Shown here piece after piece: positions 1 through 5,517 of a stretch of 5,517 bases of DNA. Position 1 is the stretch's first letter. Every line of letters starts with the position of its first letter. Under the pieces are notes generated by a model. The model was not told the DNA's origin and ran no database searches. It was given only the letters and a program-made list of their open reading frames with translations. Source of the DNA: Acidimicrobiia bacterium (lineage in GTDB: Bacteria > Actinomycetota > Acidimicrobiia > Acidimicrobiales > AC-14); assembly GCA_019243595.1 (NCBI GenBank), contig JAFAUA010000263.1, forward strand, positions 1 to 5,517, given 5' to 3'. The position numbers were made by a program, and so were the translations under genes.

Positions 1-51
1 TCGGCCGCCCTCGTCAACTTCATGGTCAACCTCGGCGGCCAGGTCCACTGA
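1..51 (+). CDS. C-terminal end of an upstream protein (partial), possibly a pilin-like small membrane protein
   Basis: Frame 1 is open from the window edge and reads SAALVNFMVNLGGQVH before a TGA at 49-51. Only 16 residues are visible. The next gene starts one base after this stop, so it is very probably the preceding member of the same operon. In related actinobacterial clusters the gene in this position often encodes a short hydrophobic pilin- or VirB2-like protein whose tail contains a similar 'LVNF...G' stretch. That comparison is from memory and is an inference. The residues shown are compatible with the end of a membrane segment but cannot prove a function. Confidence 0.6.
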   Translation, partial: SAALVNFMVNLGGQVH

Positions 52-52
52 C

Positions 53-709
53 ATGGCCGACCGCAAAACCCGCCGGCTGCTCCTCGCGGCTGGCGCCTTC
101 GTCAGCATCGTGACGGCCGCGTGTGGGACGGGGCCCCGACCGTCCCCACTTCCCCGGGCGGCGACGAACGATGCCGGCCCTTCGGGCGTAGCCGACGGCG
201 TGTCCGTCGGCTACGCCCACTCGCCCAAGGGTGCAGAGGCGGCGGCGACGGGCTTCCTGGTCGACGTCGCCGAGCGCCTCGTCGACCTCTCCCCCGGCGA
301 ACGCCAGCGCGCCATGCGCCGGATGGCGACGCCCGACGGTGCCAACGCCATCACGTCACTGCTGAACGCGCCGCTCGCCGCCATCGACCAAGCGCGGTCC
401 GAAGAGGGAAACGGCGAGCTGCTGCGCGCCGTGCCAGTCGCCTACCACCTCGACGCCTACTCGCCAGGCGAAGCAATGGTGCGCGTCTGGGCTTCGTCGG
501 TCGTCGTCCTGGGCGCGATCCAGGCGCCCCTCGAGTCGTGGAGCACGACGCGGCTGCGGCTGGAGTGGACGGGCGGTGACTGGCGACTCGCGGCGCTCGA
601 CGCAACCGCCGGTCCCACGCCGGCGTCGCCCGGCGCCGCTCCCTCAACGCCGGCCGACACGTTGCGCGCCGTCGACGGCTTCGGGAGGTACCGCCATGTC
701 CCCGCATAG
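53..709 (+). CDS. Predicted lipoprotein of an actinobacterial type IV secretion-like operon
   Basis: This 218-residue protein has a classical lipoprotein signal: positive residues (RKTRR, 4-8), a hydrophobic stretch at about 9-22 and a lipobox-like TAAC with Cys24 as the likely lipidated residue. A Pro/Ala-rich linker follows (about 25-45). Then comes a segment with the GYAHSPKGAEAAATGF motif (53-68) seen in extracytoplasmic proteins of these clusters. An alpha/beta region (about 70-180) ends in RLEWTGGDWRLAAL, a pattern reminiscent of NTF2-like/VirB8- or TcpC-like periplasmic domains. That fold assignment is an inference. The tail (185-218) is Ala/Pro-rich. The ATG at 53 lies one base after the upstream stop and has only a weak purine-rich sequence before it, which suggests translational coupling. 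Its end overlaps the next gene by 14 nt. It probably sits outside the cell membrane as an accessory transfer-apparatus component; its exact role is unknown. Confidence 0.85.
   Translation: MADRKTRRLLLAAGAFVSIVTAACGTGPRPSPLPRAATNDAGPSGVADGVSVGYAHSPKGAEAAATGFLVDVAERLVDLSPGERQRAMRRMATPDGANAITSLLNAPLAAIDQARSEEGNGELLRAVPVAYHLDAYSPGEAMVRVWASSVVVLGAIQAPLESWSTTRLRLEWTGGDWRLAALDATAGPTPASPGAAPSTPADTLRAVDGFGRYRHVPA
184..218. repeat. Perfect 15-bp inverted repeat with 5-nt loop inside the lipoprotein gene
   Basis: The left arm, GGGCGTAGCCGACGG (184-198), is the exact reverse complement of the right arm, CCGTCGGCTACGCCC (204-218). They are separated by CGTGT (199-203). A transcript would fold into a very stable hairpin. 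It lies within codons for residues about 44-56 of the lipoprotein (SGVADGVSVGYAH). No U-run follows, so it is not a standard intrinsic terminator. Confidence 0.9.
684..688 (+). promoter_or_regulatory. Ribosome binding site that fixes the start of the TrbL/VirB6-like gene
   Basis: GGAGG at 684-688 (within GGGAGG, 683-688) is followed by a 7-nt spacer and the ATG at 696. This is the best Shine-Dalgarno match in the window and supports 696 over the in-frame ATG at 576, which would add 40 Arg/Pro-rich residues read from inside the lipoprotein gene. Confidence 0.85.
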
Positions 710-2075
710 TCGGTGGCGGCGGATCGGCGGAGGAGCGTCGTTGGTCCTGGCGATCGCCCTATCGCTATTGATCCTGTTCCAGGCGTGGTGCTTCGTTTCG
801 AGCGCCGACGCGGCGCCCGCCGCGGCCGTGCCGTGCCCAGACGTGCCAGTCATCGGCACCGCCTGCCAGGCCGCCACAGGTCCGGTGGGCGCGGCCGGCG
901 ATGCAGCCGGATCGGTCGCCGGCGGCCTGGCCTCCGACGCCGCCAAGGGGATCTTCGATGCGTTGACCACCTGGATGGTCGACGCCGCCAAAGATGTCGT
1001 GGGGCGCGTCGGGGCTGCCGTGGACCATTCGACGCGGCCCGACGTCGAGGGGCCGTGGTTCCAGCCGAGCTATGGCCGCATGGTCGCCGTCGGCGGCGCG
1101 CTGCTGTTGCCCTTTGTCCTTCTCGGTGTCATCCAGGCGCTCCTCCGCCAGGATCTTGCAGCGCTCGGCAGGCTCGTCTTCGTCAAGCTGCCAATCGCCG
1201 GCGTCGGGATGGTCGCCGCCGGGCAGGGCGTGTCACTCCTCGTGTCGGTGACGGATCAGTTATCGGGCTGGGTCGGCCAAGCGGTCGGCTCGGACGGCGC
1301 ACATTTCGGCAAGGGCGTGGCCGACGCCTTCGCGACCTTGACGGCCACGGGCGGCCCGGGCGGCGCCCTCGTCTTCGTGTTGGCACTCGTCGTAACGCTC
1401 ATCGCCCTCGTGTTGTGGGTCGAGCTCGTGCTCCGACAGGCGGCCGTGCTCGCAGCCACTCTCTTCCTACCCCTGGGATTCGCGGGATTGGCGTGGCCGG
1501 CGTCGGGGACATGGCTCAAACGCCTCGCCGAAGGCATCGCCGCGTTCGTCCTGGCCAAGCTCGTCATCACTGCGGTCATCGGGCTGGCGGCTGCCGGTCT
1601 GGCAGACGGCGGTGAGGACTTCTCCAAGGTGATCCTGGGCGCGGCGCTGCTGCTCCTCGCCACCTTCGCTCCCTACGTGCTGCTGAAGGTGATCCCGGTC
1701 GCAGAAGTCGGCGCCGTCGCCGCCATCGAAGGGCTGCGCTCGCGGCCGCTTCAGACGGCGACGAACACCGCGAGGGGCGCCTCCTCCGTGTCGGATCTGT
1801 TGCGGGCGGGCAGCCGAGGCTCGTCGATGGCGGCCGGAGGTGGCGCTGCGGGACCCGCATCGCCGGCTGGAGCGGTGAGCGGGGTCGGGCTGGCCGCGGC
1901 CGCCGCGCATGGCGCCGGTCGAACGGCCACACGCACTGGCCTCGACAGCGTCGAGGCGATCGGCCGGGGCGCAGAGGCGCGCCCGTCCACCCGCGCCCAC
2001 GAGGCCGGGTCTGCTGGCGCCGCCATGGCCTCCGCCGGTCCGGGCCGCAAGCCGGGGACCGACGGTGACCGCTGA
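696..2075 (+). CDS. TrbL/VirB6-like polytopic membrane protein
   Basis: This 459-residue integral membrane protein is the likely inner-membrane channel component of a type IV secretion/conjugation apparatus. A signal peptide or first membrane segment spans about 12-33, followed by SSADAAPAAA, which could be a signal peptidase site. An extracytoplasmic Ala/Gly-rich region holding two Cys (C47, C57) follows. Further hydrophobic segments lie at about 127-148, 158-183, 221-243, 247-266, 280-301 and 311-331. The stretch WVELVLRQAAVLAATLFLPL (241-260), followed by WPASGTWLKRLAE, is typical of TrbL/VirB6-like proteins in actinobacterial clusters. Residues about 350-459 form a hydrophilic Gly/Ala/Ser/Arg-rich low-complexity tail, probably cytoplasmic. 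The start at 696 is chosen for its strong GGAGG site. It overlaps the preceding gene by 14 nt and the following gene by 11 nt. The broad family call is firm; its exact equivalence to VirB6 is inferred. Confidence 0.88.
   Translation: MSPHSRWRRIGGGASLVLAIALSLLILFQAWCFVSSADAAPAAAVPCPDVPVIGTACQAATGPVGAAGDAAGSVAGGLASDAAKGIFDALTTWMVDAAKDVVGRVGAAVDHSTRPDVEGPWFQPSYGRMVAVGGALLLPFVLLGVIQALLRQDLAALGRLVFVKLPIAGVGMVAAGQGVSLLVSVTDQLSGWVGQAVGSDGAHFGKGVADAFATLTATGGPGGALVFVLALVVTLIALVLWVELVLRQAAVLAATLFLPLGFAGLAWPASGTWLKRLAEGIAAFVLAKLVITAVIGLAAAGLADGGEDFSKVILGAALLLLATFAPYVLLKVIPVAEVGAVAAIEGLRSRPLQTATNTARGASSVSDLLRAGSRGSSMAAGGGAAGPASPAGAVSGVGLAAAAAHGAGRTATRTGLDSVEAIGRGAEARPSTRAHEAGSAGAAMASAGPGRKPGTDGDR
2054..2058 (+). 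promoter_or_regulatory. Ribosome binding site for the GTG start of the SCO6880-family gene
   Basis: GGGGA at 2054-2058 is followed by a 6-nt spacer and GTG at 2065. It lies inside the end of the TrbL/VirB6-like gene. It supports GTG 2065 over the in-frame ATG at 1909, which would add 52 residues of Arg/Pro-rich shadow sequence. Confidence 0.6.
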
Positions 2076-3540
2076 GGCGACGCGCTCGCGGGGCTATGTC
2101 TTCGGGCCGCTGCAACGTCGGAGCGTGCTCGGTGGGCTCCGGGCCGGCCAGGTTGGCCTCATCGCGGCGGGGGGCGTCACAGGGATCGTGGTCCTGCGAC
2201 TCGCGCCCTCGGTCGTCGGGCTCGGGACCGCAGTCGTCGCGATCGGCGGCGCCATGGGGGTGGCGGTCGCACGCATCGGCGGGCGGGCGCTTGACGAGTG
2301 GGCCCCATCGCTGTGCCGGTGGATCGGGCTACGGGGCAGACGCCGCTGGATGTCGGCGGCGCCCACAGCCGGAGCTGTCAGCCACCGCAACAGAACCTGG
2401 GATCGCCCGCCGCCGCTCGCATCCACGCAGCTCGTTCCCGTTGAGGTGGGAGGACGGGAGCTGGGCGTCGTCGAGGACACGCGCGCGGGCACGTTGACAG
2501 CGGTCATGGCGGTGCAGGGCAGCGCCTTTGCGCTCCTCGACAGCCACGCCCAAGAGCGACGTCTGGGCGCATGGGCTGACGTCCTATCCGGCTGGGCCCG
2601 AGACGACAGGACGCCGTGCCGTCTGCAGTGGCTCGAGCGCACCGTGCCCGAGGACGGCGACGCGTTGGGCGAGTACCTGCGCGATCACGTCGCCATCGAC
2701 CATGGCCATGCCGTCGTCCGCTCCTACCTCGAGCTGCTGGAGGACGCCGCGCCGCTCGCGCAGCGCCACGACACGTTCGTGGCGCTGACACTCACCGACC
2801 GGCCCGGTCGGCGGCGTGGGCCATCCGACGCCGACGGATTCACGGCACTCGTGCGCGAGCTGGCGCGCCTCCAGAAGCGGCTCCTCGCCGCGGATCTCAA
2901 CGTCGCCGGCGTGCTCTCACCCCGGCAACTGGCGGGCCTGCTCCGCGTGAGCTTGAACCCGCCCGAGGCGGCCGGGCTGGCACGGCGCTCTGCCGCGGAC
3001 CCGGACTTGGCGGGCGCCAGCGCGGCGTCCATGTATCCGCTGGCGACGGACACCTACTGGGACTGTTACCGCATCGACGAGACGTGGCATGCGACGTTCT
3101 GGGTGGCGGAATGGCCCCGACTCGAGGTTGGTCCCGATTTCCTGGCCCCGCTGCTGCTCGAGGCACCGGCCCTCCGAACGGTGTCGCTGGTCATGGCGCC
3201 GGTGCCGCCCGCCAAGGCGACGAAGGCCGTCGAGATGGCGCGCACGCAGTTCCTGGCCGACGAGGAGCTGCGCCAGAAGGCAGGGTTTCTCGCCACCGCG
3301 CGGCGCAAGCGCGAGCACGACGCGATCGTGCGTCGCGAAGCAGAGCTCGCCGACGGTCACGCTGAATACCGGTTCTCGGGGTACGTGACGGTCTCCGCGC
3401 CGGACCGGGAGACGCTCGAGGTGTCAGCGGCCGAGGTGCTCCACGCCGCGCAGCGGTGTCGCCTCGACCTGCGACGGCTGTGCGGCCAACAGGACGTCGC
3501 GTTCTACGCGACGCTGCCGCTCGGACGCGGGCTGTCGTGA
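2065..3540 (+). CDS. SCO6880-family type IV secretion protein (VirB3/VirB4 N-terminal-like)
   Basis: The 491-residue product matches the SCO6880 family of actinobacterial conjugation/T4SS clusters. It opens with the family-like YVFGPLQRRSVLGGLRAGQV (11-30). Two membrane segments follow (about 27-46 and 49-71), then APSLCRWI and a large soluble domain. The soluble domain includes a LVPVEVGGRELGVVEDTRAG-type beta segment, a WLERTVPEDGDALGEYL helix region (about 192-208) and, near the C-terminus, a charged helix (ADEELRQKAGFLATARRKRE) followed by FSGYVTVSAPD. This resembles a VirB3-like membrane hairpin fused to the N-terminal, non-ATPase part of VirB4. No Walker A motif is present, and the ATPase is encoded by the next gene. 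It starts with GTG, overlaps the preceding gene by 11 nt, and its stop overlaps the next start by 4 nt (GTGA). Family assignment is by remembered sequence pattern; the VirB3/VirB4 comparison is inference. Confidence 0.88.
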   Translation: MTAEATRSRGYVFGPLQRRSVLGGLRAGQVGLIAAGGVTGIVVLRLAPSVVGLGTAVVAIGGAMGVAVARIGGRALDEWAPSLCRWIGLRGRRRWMSAAPTAGAVSHRNRTWDRPPPLASTQLVPVEVGGRELGVVEDTRAGTLTAVMAVQGSAFALLDSHAQERRLGAWADVLSGWARDDRTPCRLQWLERTVPEDGDALGEYLRDHVAIDHGHAVVRSYLELLEDAAPLAQRHDTFVALTLTDRPGRRRGPSDADGFTALVRELARLQKRLLAADLNVAGVLSPRQLAGLLRVSLNPPEAAGLARRSAADPDLAGASAASMYPLATDTYWDCYRIDETWHATFWVAEWPRLEVGPDFLAPLLLEAPALRTVSLVMAPVPPAKATKAVEMARTQFLADEELRQKAGFLATARRKREHDAIVRREAELADGHAEYRFSGYVTVSAPDRETLEVSAAEVLHAAQRCRLDLRRLCGQQDVAFYATLPLGRGLS

Positions 3541-4856
3541 TCGTCCTGGCGCTGCTCGTGCTCGTCTTGGGCGTGACAGTGCTCGCCGCCGTGATCCTCT
3601 TCTCCCGGGACGCCGGCGTGGGGATGCCGGTTCACCGCTGCTCGACGGCCCACCTCCAGGCCGCGTACCCGTTCATGACCGAGGACGGGCTCGGCGGCCG
3701 CGGCGTCTACATCGGCCGCCAGGTCCTCGCCGGAAGCTTCAGCTTCGACCCGTGGGATCTCTACGCGCGCCAACTCCTGACGAATCCCAACGTCGTCGTG
3801 GCGGGCCAGGTGGGACGGGGCAAGTCGTCGTTCGTCAAGAGCTACCTCTGGCGCCAGCAGGTCTTCGGCCGCCGGGCAGCGATCATGGACCCCAAGGGCG
3901 AGTACGGCGCGTTCGCTGCCGCACTCGGGGTGCAGCCGATCCGCCTCGCGCCGGGGCGCGGGGTCTACCTGAACCCGCTCGATCCGGGTCCGGGGAGCGA
4001 CGATGTCGGTGTCGAGGAGGTGCTGCGCCGCCAGTCGTCGCTTCTGCAGTCGTTGGCCGCGGCAGCGCTCGGTCGGGACCTCCGGCCCGAAGAGCGGGCC
4101 GGCACAGACGTCGCCCTCGGAGCGGTAGGCCGCGACGGGGCGTCGGCGCCGACGCTGCCGCAGGTCGTGGATGCGTTGTTGGAGCCCGATCCCCGCTCCG
4201 CGGATCGGCTCCGGACGACCCCGGGCGCGCTTGCTGCCGGTTGTCGAGACCTTGCCCTCGAGCTGCGACGGCTTTGTGACGGAGACCTGCGGGGCATGTT
4301 CGACGGGCCGACGTCAGTCGACGTCGACTGGGACGGGCCGGCCGTCGTCCTCGACCTGTCCGAGCTCTTCCATTCCGACGCCCTGGGTCTGCTGATGACG
4401 TGCGCCGCGGCGTGGCTGCAGGCCGCGGTGGCGCGACCGGGGGCGGGCAAGCGCATCATCGTCGTCGACGAAGCCTGGGCGATCCTCTCCAACCTCGGGA
4501 TCGCGCGCTGGCTGCAGAGCTCGTTCAAGCTGTCGCGCGCCTACGGCGTCTCCAACATCGCCGTCATCCATCGATTGTCGGACCTCACGGCGGTCGGCGC
4601 CGAGGGCTCGGCGGCCGTGCGCATGGCGCAGGGGCTGCTCTCCGACGCCGAGACCCGGATCGTGTATGCCCAGCCGCCAGGCGAGGTGCAAGCGGCGACG
4701 ACCCTCCTCGGTCTTTCCCGCACCGAGTCGGAGCTGCTTCCCCACCTCGGAAGAGGTGTAGCCCTCTGGAAGGTCGGTCAGCGCAGCTTCGTGGTCGAGC
4801 ACCACCTGGGCGAGACGGAACGAGCCCTCGTCGACACCGACGGTCGGATGCTTTGA
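3537..4856 (+). CDS. VirB4/TraC-like membrane-anchored ATPase
   Basis: The 439-residue protein is a predicted secretion/conjugation ATPase. An N-terminal membrane helix (about 2-22) is followed by the conserved lead-in STAHLQAAYPF and GLGGRGVYIGR. Walker A is GQVGRGKSS (90-98, K96 at bases 3822-3824). Then come MDPKGEYG (117-124) and LNPLDPG (145-151), both usual in this family. Walker B is RIIVVDEAW (306-314, D311 and E312), followed by FKLSRAYGVSNIAVIHRLSD, which holds the sensor-like region. The C-terminus, ending VDTDGRML, looks complete. It probably hydrolyses ATP at the inner membrane to drive pilus/channel assembly or substrate transfer. It would act with the SCO6880-family protein, whose stop codon it overlaps (GTGA, 3537-3540). 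The start is chosen for that 4-nt overlap; an in-frame ATG at 3456 would add 27 residues with no better ribosome site. An FtsK/TraB-type translocase is a less likely alternative. Confidence 0.9.
   Translation: MIVLALLVLVLGVTVLAAVILFSRDAGVGMPVHRCSTAHLQAAYPFMTEDGLGGRGVYIGRQVLAGSFSFDPWDLYARQLLTNPNVVVAGQVGRGKSSFVKSYLWRQQVFGRRAAIMDPKGEYGAFAAALGVQPIRLAPGRGVYLNPLDPGPGSDDVGVEEVLRRQSSLLQSLAAAALGRDLRPEERAGTDVALGAVGRDGASAPTLPQVVDALLEPDPRSADRLRTTPGALAAGCRDLALELRRLCDGDLRGMFDGPTSVDVDWDGPAVVLDLSELFHSDALGLLMTCAAAWLQAAVARPGAGKRIIVVDEAWAILSNLGIARWLQSSFKLSRAYGVSNIAVIHRLSDLTAVGAEGSAAVRMAQGLLSDAETRIVYAQPPGEVQAATTLLGLSRTESELLPHLGRGVALWKVGQRSFVVEHHLGETERALVDTDGRML
4315..4330. repeat. Perfect 16-bp palindrome in the ATPase gene
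   Basis: CAGTCGACGTCGACTG (4315-4330) is its own reverse complement. It is flanked by another GACGTC (4310-4315), so GACGTC occurs twice within 16 bases. It encodes part of TSVDVDWD. It could be chance in Asp/Val-rich coding sequence or a protein-binding site; nothing else in the context argues for either. Confidence 0.85.
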
Positions 4857-4862
4857 CCGCGC

Positions 4863-4867
4863 AAGGG
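4863..4867 (+). promoter_or_regulatory. Candidate ribosome binding site after the ATPase gene
   Basis: AAGGG at 4863-4867 lies 8 nt before ATG 4876 and 5 nt before GTG 4873. Its position, just after the ATPase stop at 4856, is what one expects for a following operon gene. It supports reading 4876 onward as a true, now truncated, gene start. Confidence 0.4.
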
Positions 4868-4875
4868 CCACGGTG

Positions 4876-4935
4876 ATGCGCAACTACTACCGAGACCTCG
4901 GCCTCGAGACCTGGCCTGCCCCCTTGTGGCGGTGA
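4876..4935 (+). pseudogene. Possible 5' remnant of the next operon gene, cut off at the IS junction
   Basis: A short frame reads MRNYYRDLGLETWPAPLWR and then meets TGA at 4933-4935, almost exactly where transposase sequence begins on the opposite strand. A plausible ribosome site (AAGGG, 4863-4867) precedes it, and it follows the ATPase stop by 19 nt, matching the spacing style of the operon. The composition (Tyr, Trp, Asp, Leu) looks protein-like rather than like an Arg/Pro/Ala shadow frame. I do not recognise the protein. In other clusters a gene for a coupling protein, relaxase or hypothetical protein could follow the ATPase, but 19 residues cannot tell which. A short non-coding spacer is the alternative. 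Confidence 0.35.
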
Positions 4936-4936
4936 G

Positions 4937-5517
4937 CCGCCGCTTCATCGTCTTGTGAAGCGCTCGACCTTGCCGGTCGTGATCGGCGAGTGCGGGGCGG
5001 AGAGCAGGTGGCGGATGCCGTTGTCCCGACGGATCCGGTCGAGCAGCACCTCGCCCCGCCCCGGGCCGAAGCGCCCCGTGAAGACCTTGCCGTCGTCGGT
5101 GAGGATCCCCTCGGGCACGCCGTGGCGGCGCATGGCTCCGGCCAGGGCGTCGCACACGGGCTTGGCCGTGGCCCGGGCCACCGCGTTGGCCGACACGCAG
5201 AAGCGGCTGTAGTCGTCGACGCCGGTGACGACCGAGGGCTGGGTCCCGTCGGCGAGGCGCACGCCGCTGGTGACGTCCATCTGCCACAGCTCCATGGCCC
5301 GTGCGCGCTCCCAGCGCTTGTAGTCGCTGCGGCGCCGACGGCGGCGCTTGGGTTCGAGGAGCTGGTGACGAATGAGGGCCCGATAGATCGACGAGCGTCC
5401 CGGCAACGGCTCGACGCCGTCACGGCGCAGTTGACTGGCGATGCTGCGCGGGCCCCAGCCCGGATGCGCTCGACGCAGTTCGACGATGCGGGCTTCGACC
5501 TCGGGTCCCATCTGATG
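4937..5517 (-). mobile_element. IS481-family insertion sequence remnant (one end broken, other end outside the window)
   Basis: The region is filled by an IS481-type transposase reading leftward, convergent with the secretion operon. Homology to the transposase stops near 4937-4945, before the C-terminal part of the gene and before any terminal inverted repeat could occur. The left end is therefore a deletion or recombination endpoint rather than a natural IS end. The right end lies beyond 5517. The left boundary is approximate (within about 15 nt). Confidence 0.75.
4945..5517 (-). pseudogene. IS481-family DDE transposase, frameshifted and C-terminally truncated, N-terminus outside window
   Basis: Reading leftward, the frame is open from the window edge through HQM (M at 5511-5509) to TGA at 4947-4945. 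Counted from that Met there are 188 residues. In family members HQM is internal (CPHQM-like), so the helix-turn-helix N-terminal domain lies outside the window. Visible are the second DNA-binding segment (HPGWGPRSIASQLRRDGV, 16-33), a basic stretch (KRRRRRRSDYKRWERAR), and the rve/DDE catalytic core: D79 in LWQMDV, D139 in ILTDDGKVF, and E183 in GKVERF. After E183-R-F the frame reads TRR and stops. Inserting one C after TTC (near 4957) restores FHKTMKRRL, the usual continuation (GKVERFHKTL-like). So there is a one-base deletion, followed within about 10 codons by loss of the remaining C-terminal region. TDDG replaces the commoner TDNG. The product is probably inactive. Confidence 0.88.

Noticed and set aside
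713..1615. 300-codon + strand frame overlapping the TrbL/VirB6-like gene
   Set aside because: Its composition is extremely Arg/Gly-rich with no domain pattern; it is the out-of-frame shadow of a hydrophobic membrane protein gene.
1467..2115. Long open frames on the - strand (about 177 and 179 codons) opposite the TrbL/VirB6-like gene
   Set aside because: They are Arg/Pro/Ser-rich shadow frames typical of high-GC coding DNA and have no recognisable domains; the + strand gene explains the region.
2616..3365. 249-codon + strand frame inside the SCO6880-family gene
   Set aside because: Arg/Ala/Pro-rich shadow, no ribosome site, fully nested in a well-supported gene.
3456..3536. Upstream ATG start for the ATPase (adds 27 residues)
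   Set aside because: It would overlap the previous gene by 85 nt, and the added residues do not look like the family lead-in; GTG at 3537 gives the standard GTGA overlap. Not fully excluded.
4743..4758. Small hairpin CACCTC-GGAA-GAGGTG near the end of the ATPase gene
   Set aside because: A 6-bp stem inside coding sequence about 100 nt before the stop, with no U-run; too short and misplaced for a terminator and likely chance.
4778..5287. 169-codon - strand frame spanning the IS junction into the ATPase gene
   Set aside because: It is not a gene, but it carries the FHKTMKRRL residues that reveal the transposase frameshift; beyond them it reads antisense to the ATPase gene.
1..5517. tRNA, rRNA, CRISPR arrays, riboswitches, replication origin
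   Set aside because: No regularly spaced repeats, cloverleaf-like sequence or other RNA signature was seen; almost the whole window is protein-coding.

Overview
The window is high-GC DNA with tightly packed, overlapping genes and the codon bias of a high-GC actinobacterium (Actinomycetota). The species cannot be named from the sequence. Its main content is part of a type IV secretion / conjugation-type operon of the kind widespread in actinobacterial chromosomes and integrative elements (the SCO6880 neighbourhood). A damaged IS481-family insertion sequence abuts it.

Layout: (1) positions 1-51 hold the last codons of an upstream gene, perhaps a small pilin-like membrane protein. (2) 53-709 encodes a predicted lipoprotein. 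(3) 696-2075 encodes a polytopic TrbL/VirB6-like membrane protein. (4) 2065-3540 encodes an SCO6880-family protein, with two N-terminal membrane segments followed by a domain like the non-ATPase part of VirB4. (5) 3537-4856 encodes a membrane-anchored VirB4/TraC-like ATPase with clear Walker A and Walker B motifs. All four genes are on the + strand. Each starts inside or immediately after the end of the previous one (gaps/overlaps of +1, -14, -11 and -4 nt), so this is a single translationally coupled operon. (6) At 4876-4935 there is a ribosome site plus a 19-codon reading frame that may be the start of the next operon gene, cut off. (7) From about 4937 to the window end, on the - strand, lies an IS481-family DDE transposase. 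Its three catalytic acidic residues are visible, but it is frameshifted just after the catalytic Glu and lacks the C-terminal part. Its N-terminus runs off the window.

How the genes fit together: the TrbL/VirB6-like protein would form the inner-membrane core of the channel. The SCO6880 protein and the ATPase look like a VirB3-VirB4 unit split into two polypeptides that power assembly or transfer. The lipoprotein would be an extracytoplasmic accessory factor. No relaxase, coupling protein (VirD4) or peptidoglycan hydrolase is visible here. The IS junction lies just where the operon would be expected to continue.

The most notable non-coding signals are a perfect 15-bp inverted repeat with a 5-nt loop inside the lipoprotein gene (184-218), a perfect 16-bp palindrome in the ATPase gene (4315-4330), and the broken junction at 4876-4950. 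The system belongs to a recognisable family and I do not see evidence that it is an entirely new one.
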